From Sipunculus nudus (lineage: Eukaryota > Annelida > Sipuncula > Golfingiida > Sipunculidae): a stretch of 64,000 nucleotides of DNA. The notes beneath the pieces are model-generated. The model did no database searches. It saw only the letters and a program-made list of their open reading frames with translations, and was not told the DNA's origin. Of the stretch, positions 50,201 through 64,000 are shown piece after piece. A program made the position numbers and the translations under genes. The first letter of the stretch is position 1, and each line of letters starts with the position of its first letter. The stretch covers positions 38,048,862-38,112,861 of the forward strand of contig CM049307.1 in NCBI GenBank assembly GCA_026874595.1. The letters run 5' to 3'.

Positions 50201-51380
50201 AAATTTGAGTTATAAATATGTGCATATATTAATCTTATCAGAGCAACTTCTTATACAAACTCAATGAATTACATATTTTATTCATAAAGACTTAATGATA
50301 CATATATACACAATGGAAAATGGCATTAATAACGCAATCAAAAACAAACATCAATATATTTATAGCTGTCTTGATCCGGTTCCCTCTTATCAGGCAGTGT
50401 CTTTAATAAGGACAATAATACATGACACAGTGTGAAATAATGTTATATTTTAGAGCAGGGTACCTACTTTTACCAATTCCATGTGAACAAATGTGTACCC
50501 ACACAAAACATGTTTTATATGTTTATGTTTATATATGTTTATTCAATACAGCATATCTCTACTAGAGAGCATTATAAATCAACATTGTTTCAATAGCAAA
50601 AAGATCCCCCTGTTGAAAACCCACTGGTACACCAGGAAGGCCAAAAAGGACAGGTTTCGACTTGTTTTCCTATTAATCAATATTACTTCTATAAAAGAAA
50701 TGAAAACATTCAATGAAACGATGGCCATCTTTAAAACCTGTCATATGACAATGATATCTGCTTAATTCAACAAAATAATTACTTAAAAGGTACATGCTAT
50801 TCCAGGAAGCCTGAGTTACTAAGTACAGTTAACATGAATCTCTTTTCATGACTGGACATGCATTCTATTACCCTGTCATTAGTGTATGCAAGTTTTTAAA
50901 TTATTACTCATGAAGTGCTTACCCTAATCTGGATAGTAAATTAGTTTTTCAAATTAATTCAAATTATCAGTATCTTAATAAGAACATAAAATGGTATTAT
51001 CTGAAATAAATACACAACGGTTTCACTGTCACAGAGATGTGACTTAGTTAATTTACATCTGATACAGGTATATACAATTATTCTCTGCATAAATAAAATG
51101 TTACAAGTGCAGGAATTTGCTCTCTTTACTTTAACATTATGAGGTAGAGGGTTTTACAAATGCCAAGTTTAGTGTGTTTATACAGAAACTGTAATATAAT
51201 CAGAACGGTATATTATCAGGTTTCTAAAACTTGATATTTTTATGTCTGTGCATATATCAAGGATATTAAATCCAAATACAAATACAGGCTTCATATGGGA
51301 GGATAATGGACAGTATAATGTACATCCTAAACCAGCTGTTAACATGATGTGCCACATAATGAGAGAGAAGAGAGATCATC
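50200..51380. other. Intergenic stretch, no gene recognised
   Basis: AT-rich, with a 90-codon ORF (50493-50765) of low-complexity appearance and no recognisable family. Confidence 0.45.
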
Positions 51381-51384
51381 CTTA

Positions 51385-51487
51385 AGGCCAGAAAAAATAA
51401 AAGGTATGGTTCTCAGGCACCGCCTGCGTCAATTTTAACCCGCACATAAAAATTTTTTATTTTGATTTTCATCTTTCAAGAAGATAA
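51385..51487. mobile_element. Left half of a split MITE (TAAGGCC family)
   Basis: Matches 29706-29807 from AGGCCAGAAAAAATAAAAGG through TCTTTCAAGAAGATAA, then homology stops abruptly. The right half continues at 57229. Confidence 0.85.
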
Positions 51488-51748
51488 GTGAGATGCCTTA
51501 AAAATTTCCCCACACAAAATTACCCATTAATACATATTGTTGTAATCACTCGCTTGTTTTGCTGTTCTGATTGAGTGAGCACTCACTGTAATTAGGCACA
51601 CCGGGGCCGAGCGCTCGGGTCAATTAGTTCATAGGTTGAAGCTGTCAAAGCTAATGAATATTCATGGGCAACTGAAAACTTTGCTTATTGTTATGTTTTC
51701 GTTATTCATGCATCTCATGAATAGTCAGTAGCTTTCAGTGGAGACCAG

Positions 51749-51851
51749 TATAAAGGGGCTCAATTCCCGGTCCATATCGCACTTGAACTGAAGCCGCCAA
51801 CGAGGAGAGATTGCCAGCAGGACAGAAGCCGCAGATCTTAAGAGTGCCATG
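51749..51851 (+). promoter_or_regulatory. TATA-box promoter with first exon ending in ATG|GTAAGG
   Basis: TATAAAG (51749-51755) lies about 100 bp before an ATG (51849-51851) that is followed at once by a GTAAGG donor. The roughly 70 bp between the expected start site and the ATG has GC content well above its surroundings. First exons that carry only the initiator Met occur in several housekeeping genes, so this looks like a real Pol II promoter and first exon. The second exon was not found, so the product is unknown. It lies within the 5.7-kb insertion. Confidence 0.4.
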
Positions 51852-52444
51852 GTAAGGGGTTGAAGACCCGTAATTTGTTCTCACTTGTCTCTTTCTTGTA
51901 AATGTAATGCTTAGACTTTTGACTTTTATATCCCTTTTTAGGTCCCTTTTTTAAAGGCTTAATTTAAAAATAGTTAACTCAAGGTTTCAATAAGTTAAGC
52001 GTATTTGTTAGCCCCCGTTCACAGTAGCATATAATTTTAGTGATAATGTATTGTATAGCCAAAGAAAGCTCAAACAGTTTTAGTAGGAGCTGTTGGTCCT
52101 TCCATGTGAAAGTTTAATTTAGGGAAATACGGGGTTTTCCCATTAATTCAGAACGTGATGCATCACAAGGATTGTTAACAATGACATCCCACTGTTGGGG
52201 CATCACAGGTAACACTGTCAATGTTATTTCATTTGGCGCGTGCCGCGCTGATAATATGTAACGTAAATACGTAACTTAAATGTTACGTGTGGGTAATGGG
52301 CATAAGCTCAGGGGTATTATGTAACGTTCCCAATAGGAACCTTGCTAGGCAGTAGACCCTCATGGCATGCATGCCGTGGTATTTGAAACAGCCATAGGAG
52401 TTATGAGTATTCTGTGTATTTTTCTGATAGCTGTTTACCCCAGG

Positions 52445-52603
52445 TTAGCGACAGCTTGTCACCCCAAACGTCGATTTTAGATGAACTGGAGACGATGGGG
52501 TGACAGTACAAGCTATTGGGTTCGCATCAATTCTAGTATGTGCAGATGTGCACACCATTTCTGACACTACTTTTTCATTTTCATCTACTTCTCGAACTGC
52601 CAT
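52445..52603 (-). other. 52-codon ORF preceded by a splice-acceptor-like sequence
   Basis: On the - strand, CTTTTTGTCTTAACTCAG abuts GAAAATGGC, and the ATG opens 52 codons starting MAVREVDENEKVVSEM and ending in TAA. The polypyrimidine tract and acidic start are exon-like. No family was recognised and no neighbouring exon was found. It lies in the 5.7-kb insertion, and it overlaps a short hairpin (AGCTTGTCACCCC paired with GGGGTGACAGTACAAGCT). Confidence 0.2.
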
Positions 52604-52787
52604 TTTCCTGAGTTAAGACAAAAAGTAACGTTATTCTGTTGGGGAAAATAATAATTATTACATCCACGGTTTACTTACGTGTATTCGTGCAGCAGTTTTT
52701 AATACCGAGGCTGGTTTTACTCGAAAAACTCGTCTCCACGTCTGTCAGCGGGAGAATCATAACTTCCGGTAGGGGATTTCCAAACGG

Positions 52788-53065
52788 CTATGTGTAAAAC
52801 TCGGAAGTCCGAAGTCGGAAGCAAGGATTTTTTTTAAAATAAAGCAATGTTCGAAGCATAATTAAAATGTTACTACATCAATAGAAAGTACCATTTCATT
52901 TTTATTGATAGAATAAGATCTTTTCTATCATTATGTAAAAAATCAAAGTTATCCATCGGAAGTTATAGACTTATTTCTTGCTCGGTAATGCCCGGTTATG
53001 GTCCAAATAACATGTGTAAAACTCGGAAGCCAGTAATGGCTAATGCACTGGTCATCATGTCATCA
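52788..53065. repeat. Left arm of long imperfect inverted repeat
   Basis: Pairs with 56120-56430. Shared words include GATAGAATAAGATCTTT and AGTTATCCAT, plus several copies of CGGAAGT. Identity is moderate, so the palindrome is old or has evolved by parts. Confidence 0.75.
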
Positions 53066-53538
53066 GCAAACGTGTCAAGCATTTTCAGTTTCTTCAATAT
53101 CACATATTTTTCATATACTCAGTTTGTTTTGTAACATTAATAATGCTGTTTTTTATAATATATTATATTGATATTTTATTTCATTTTGTAAAACAAGATT
53201 ATATAATTACTCATCAATATTTTCGCTGTTACCGTTTTTTTGTGTAAACATGAAAAAAAAATAAAGATTTGATAATATTTTAAAAATTACCCTGATAATA
53301 TCATAGAGACTTAAACAGATAATTTGACAGAACCACAAATACGCCCAGTAAAAGTTTTAATGAGGGTGTTTCGAACAAAACATTTTATTTATCATGTATC
53401 AATTGAAAAACCTTTTCCTCTTCCATTGACCAAAAAATTTAATCATGATTATGAATACCTTAAACTCTTATCTATTATGTAATACTCTTTATGCCGAATT
53501 ATATTTTACATTTCATGGTCAGGTTGCACACTTTTATT

Positions 53539-53539
<1 letters not shown>

Positions 53540-53602
<63 letters not shown>
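53540..53602. repeat. (TA)n microsatellite
   Basis: About 60 bp of TA repeat with one TG interruption. Confidence 0.95.
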
Positions 53603-53606
<4 letters not shown>

Positions 53607-55250
53607 TCACATTGCAATGTGATATTTTCCCCTATATGTTCCTGCTGTAAATGGAACCTGTTTCAATTCATATTTTGAAATTTTGCCAAAATAGCATAAT
53701 ATACATGATGCTTTACAAAAATTTGTTTGCTACTGATTTCATCAGACGTATCCTGCAAAATTAAAAATAAACACAAACATTAACAATACCTTGACAGAAA
53801 AAAATACACAATACATGTTTAAATAGATATGATCCCGATTGTAACATTTTACAATCATATAAAAAACAATAGTTTCTGTTTTTGCAGAACGATTCAATAT
53901 ATAATCGATATTTTAATGCAGTTAGGTACAATATTCATCAAATTAATGTTCTGAAAATTTGCAAAACCACAGGACACAAACATTTATACTTTATATATAT
54001 ATATATTTGTAAAATACGTCAACTAAAAAATTAATAAAACATCAAACAAAACATTTTGCATAGCCAAAAAAAGTTCAGTAAATGTTTAAAAATAAATTGT
54101 TACAGAGCAAATGTTAAAGATACAATAAATTCTGTTTAATTATAGAACCTGATACAAGCAACTATTAATTCCGGAGAGAAGGAGGTCCGAAAGCGCACGG
54201 TACTTCTGTATCGAGAATTCCGATTATAGTCCGGTTAATTTTGTTTCTGAGCATAAAAATATAAGAATCAAATAAAAATAGTGAGTATACACGGAATATT
54301 CAGATGCATATATTTTTATATAAAGATAAAAAATTACTATACAGCAAAAGTAGAATGGGAATATTTAATATTTTTAATTGAAATATTTATCTTAGCGGGA
54401 AATATCTTACTTGATTTATCAATCCGGTTTGGTTCCATTATTGCGTGGTGTCATCATTTTTATGTGGAATTTCAAGGAATGAATCATAAAGATGAGCAAC
54501 AGGTTCAATAAAAATGCCTATATCCCGTAGCATCTTTAAGACACCAGGTCACCTCTAGACAGACTTTTACTTGAAGCCCCAGATGTCTTACGTGTCGATA
54601 AAGATTCTATATGGTTATTTATTAAAGATTTTACATTCAAAATTGTAATTTCTTATCGAGATCCTTGTAATCTTATACAGTAATCCGAAGTTGAAGGGAG
54701 CACATTCTGTTTACATGCCCTTATCATGCACATATTATAACGTATGAGAGTGAAATCAGTTGCAAATATACTTTAAAATATTATTAAATATCCATTTATT
54801 TGAAGTTGAAATGTGATGTTGAAACATCAGGAGTGAATTTTAATATGTAAATATCAAGATTGAAAAAGTTTGAAAGAAAGAGTCAAAACTTGAAAAAGAA
54901 TTGATTTTAGTTTAAAAAAAATGATTTGCTTAAATATACAAATCGATAAGATTTTATAATCACACATGTATTAGCATGTTATATATTACCTGGACTGTTG
55001 TATCCCTTTTCTAAGATATATTTTAACTTTTTTTTTAAATATCGTAGAACTCTAACATATTGAAGGACAATTCGTTTTATATATGATACATGTATATTTT
55101 TTCCAGCGATGACCTACTGGGATATATTGAATTTTCATATTTGTTCAACGTTTGGAAAATATATTACTGTTTTTATTTTGAATGACATCGTAATTTATAA
55201 CTGTATTTTTTAATGCCGTATTAGGGTTTATTATACCATATTTATTATTC
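53603..55250. other. AT-rich interior of the 5.7-kb insertion
   Basis: Very AT-rich, without a credible exon. A 76-codon ORF at 54281-54511 is low in complexity. Confidence 0.45.
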
Positions 55251-55254
55251 AGTG

Positions 55255-55470
55255 GTGCATCCATAGAGGGCGCAAGCATAACACCGAGGACTCCCCATTC
55301 CCCCCCCCCCCCCATCGCAGTACCGTGTGAGTCATACACGGTCTCCCCACAGAGCTAAGCTCGGGATGGGATCGACCGTGAAAAATATCACGGCTCCTCG
55401 GCTGATACTCAGACTCGCGCACTGTGCTCTGCTGTCCGAGTCTGCATGTGCGCTCTCAGATCACAAAAGT
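55255..55470 (-). mobile_element. tRNA-derived SINE copy
   Basis: On the - strand it runs from a tRNA-like head (CGGACAGCAGAGCACAGTGC, GAGTCTGAGTATC) through TCAGCCGAGGAGCCGTGA and GGTCGATCCCATCC to a tail with CGGTGTTATGC. A G/C run (about 55300-55313) lies in the tail. It is the uninterrupted relative of the split copy at 23.6-24.6 kb. Confidence 0.55.
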
Positions 55471-55904
55471 CGGTAAAATGCAAAGATTGTCATAAGACTT
55501 TAACATATCAATTATTTTACAACGAGTACTACATTTAAATACTAGTAGTGACATTTTGCAAGTTATAAATGTATAGACGCCCATTTCATCATTGACATTA
55601 ACATGTTACGAACTTTTGAATATTTGGACTTTCGAATTTATACCGTAATGTTATAGAAATATAAATATTAACGCCCAACAACCTGCAGTTTGAATACATT
55701 GTTCCAATACATGTAGGAGTATAGTTGCGGAACAGAAAATCTTCATAATCTTTCGTTTAAGGTGCCTCAAAATGTCCTCTTTACATTACATATTTTAAAA
55801 ATTAACCCCTTCCCATACCATCCCCATGTTAATACAAATAATTTTCACAAAACATAGCCCTAGATAGGGTGAAATATATTACGTGAAAATACAATCACAT
55901 ATAT

Positions 55905-55905
55905 G

Positions 55906-55972
<67 letters not shown>
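55905..55972. repeat. (TA)n microsatellite
   Basis: About 68 bp of TA repeat with one TTTA interruption. It lies just inside the right inverted-repeat arm. Confidence 0.95.
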
Positions 55973-55976
<4 letters not shown>

Positions 55977-56119
55977 TTTACAAATAAAAAATTAAGAACT
56001 TATAGTTTTCCGATTATGTATCATGTTTTGTGTTATTCACGCATAAAAAGCAATATCATGCATAATCTATTTTAATATATGCATGCAACTATAATTATAA
56101 TGAAACTGCATTTGGGCTG

Positions 56120-56430
56120 TGGCTCTTAACTGACCACAAGTTAACCAGTACGTCTCTGTGACTTCCGAGTTATACACATTGGATAACATCCCAGCACTTC
56201 TGACTGACTTCCGAGATTGCTTCCGAGCACAAAATCGTCCATAACGTTCAGATTAAAGAATGGATAACTATTATTCTTCACAGAATGATAATAAAGATCT
56301 TATTCTATCGGTGGAAAAAACAAAACGGTATTGAAGTGTTAGCATTTTGTATATGCTTTAAACTGCATTATTTATAAAACGATTCCTTGGTTTCCGGCGT
56401 CCGGCTTCCGACTTCCAAGTTTACATATAA
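56120..56430. repeat. Right arm of long imperfect inverted repeat
   Basis: Reverse-complement partner of 52788-53065. The complement reads AACTTGGAAGTCGGAAG, then GATAGAATAAGATCTTT, AGTTATCCAT and AACTCGGAAGTC, in the same order as the left arm. Confidence 0.75.
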
Positions 56431-57228
56431 GACCGCGCCATGACACCTTCACTTTTGAATGAGAAGTACCGCTTTACGTGAATCGGTGCCACAGTGATGA
56501 AAGAAGGTATTAAATGTAATTATTTTTGTGTAACAACATTTTTTCTACGATGTTAAGCACATATAATACGACTTTATAAGCCTGTGATGCCAAATAATAC
56601 CAGACAGGAAATATTTTGATCCGACCCTTAGAATGGGCGTTCTGTTGTGACTGCCATCATGACTCCAGGCCCTATCAGTTTATTTCAGAAGGCCTGAGTG
56701 TCATGTTGTCATGGCTAACCCCAGGTGAGACCAATATGGCGAGGCTGACAGCGCAGGGGGCGCTCCAGGGAGGTTGGAAGTCTGGAGAGGCGCAGATTCC
56801 CAAACCAGCATCTGGAAGTCTGAAGAGATGCAGAGTCATAGACCAGCACCACATGGTCGACACTGGGGATGTCAACAAGGCCCAGAGAAGGTGCTTAAGT
56901 GTGGCCGGTGGAGGAGTGAGGTAGGTGTGAGATGTGACAGGAGGTATCAAGATATGGCTGGTGAGGACTGGGGTGCACAAGTCCAGCACCAAAGACCTGG
57001 AGTCTGGGTAATGACGTCAGAGTGCAGCCGATCGTGTGGGTGTCCCAGGATTTCCAACAGATCTCGTATTTTTGTTTAGAGTAGATACCTTTGATGTATT
57101 TGATAGGGTAAACACAGTAAAGATACATTTATCTTATATGCTGGTCTCTGTTATTATTGTGAGCCTTTAATGAGTGTGTGTGTACACGAGCGTGTGGTTC
57201 GGACAGACAGACAGACAATGACATCACA

Positions 57229-57437
57229 ATAAAATAATACAATTTTGATGAGATTTCCTGTGTTATGTAGTGCTTTTACCTTTTTAGCAAAAAATTCTGT
57301 TATTTTCCTGCTTATCCCTGATCATATGACATTTTTATCAGAAAATACAAAAAAAGGTAAAAAATAAAATAATGCCCACCCTCACTGATTTCTGAAATAG
57401 AGTGCCTGAGAACCAAACATTTTAATTTTTTTGGCCT
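57229..57437. mobile_element. Right half of a split MITE (TAAGGCC family)
   Basis: Matches 29807-29968 from AATAATACAATTT through GTAGTGCTTTTACC, ATATGACATTTTTATC and CTCACTGATTTCTGA to TTTTTTTGGCCT. It carries a small extra segment of about 17 bp. With 51385-51487 it completes one MITE. Confidence 0.85.
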
Positions 57438-57759
57438 AACTGTCCATCAGCACAACGAGCAGCCATACAAACAGCAGCAGTCTCAATGTGTAATATACAG
57501 TCAGGCTTAAGTAACTCTGAGTCAGTTAGATATTTTACAACAAATATCTTACATGATATATGCATGAAGCTTGAGGGGGCTGAGTTATAGCTGGTAATGA
57601 AGGAGAATGACAGTGTCTGTAACAGATTATGCATTAAAAGCATGACAAAGGGGTGTGGCTATGTCTAATGCTGGAGAGCTTGACTCACAAACTGAGTATA
57701 TTCTAGGCAAGTGACTGGTTCTCCTTCATGTAGAAAGGCATCTGAATATAATATCAAAA

Positions 57760-63974
<6,215 letters not shown>

Positions 63975-64000
63975 TTAACCATAGAAAATCAAACAAATAC

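Larger units (their letters stand above)
51488..57228. mobile_element. 5.7-kb insertion inside a MITE, type unknown
   Basis: The two flanking MITE halves are complementary parts of the intact copy at 29704-29970, so the DNA between them is an insertion. ATAA at 51484-51487 and again at 57229-57232 may be a 4-bp target duplication. The insert has an inverted repeat (52788-53065 against 56120-56430), two (TA)n tracts, a TATA-box promoter near its left end, and a 52-codon ORF on the - strand preceded by a good acceptor. No transposase, integrase or polymerase motif was recognised. It could be a large non-autonomous element or one with an intron-split gene that I cannot read. Confidence 0.6.

Noticed and set aside
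56616-57079. Overlapping ~100-codon ORFs on both strands near the right end of the 5.7-kb insertion
   Set aside because: No domain was recognised, splicing from the ATG-only exon at 51851 meets an early stop, and several frames are open at once, which suggests base composition rather than selection.

Overview
The window is eukaryotic nuclear DNA. It has small exons with GT-AG introns, 5-10 kb genes, long AT-rich intergenic stretches, (AT)n microsatellites, many G/C homopolymer runs, and LINE, SINE, MITE and LTR debris. The ependymin-related gene family, plus dispersed repeats ending in GGACGG/GACAGACGG-rich tails, suggest a marine mollusc, most likely a bivalve. The species is an inference from repeat style and protein family, not a proven assignment.

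Layout. Four members of one secreted ependymin-related protein (EPDR) family lie head-to-tail on the + strand. EPDR-A is represented only by its last two exons (1-2032). EPDR-B is complete, with six exons (5885-12154). EPDR-C is complete, with six exons (27399-32861). The fourth copy (39740-47096) keeps all six exon positions but is a pseudogene with frameshifts, stops and lost splice sites. The two intact genes have identical exon sizes (153, 102, 79, 162, 107 and 57 nt of coding sequence) and identical intron phases, and each encodes 219 residues. At the right end, five exons of the mitochondrial Fe-S cluster scaffold gene NFU1 lie on the - strand (57760-63918). Its 5' exon(s) lie beyond the window.

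Between genes B and C (12.2-27.4 kb) lie a probable solo LTR (13341-14056), palindromic GGATCC-type MITEs, an eroded APE/RT LINE on the - strand (about 17.9-21.7 kb), a SINE interrupted by a hAT-like insertion (23.6-24.6 kb), and a roughly 390-bp direct duplication (17.2 kb and 26.8 kb) whose right copy lies just upstream of EPDR-C. Between C and the pseudogene is a 5'-inverted LINE (37.4-38.4 kb). Intron 1 of the pseudogene holds a 1.3-kb minisatellite with a 296-bp higher-order period. The 47-51 kb stretch holds dispersed and tandem repeats.

The least explained region is 51.4-57.4 kb. A MITE copy there (intact relative at 29.7 kb) is cut in two by about 5.74 kb, flanked by a possible ATAA duplication. 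The inserted DNA contains a long inverted repeat and, near its left end, a TATA box followed by an ATG directly abutting a splice donor. No protein in it could be identified.

Functionally, the EPDR genes encode secreted cysteine-containing proteins of a family with a lipid-binding-type fold. NFU1 is an unrelated housekeeping neighbour. Exon structures were read by eye from splice sites and paralogue alignment; no database search was possible.
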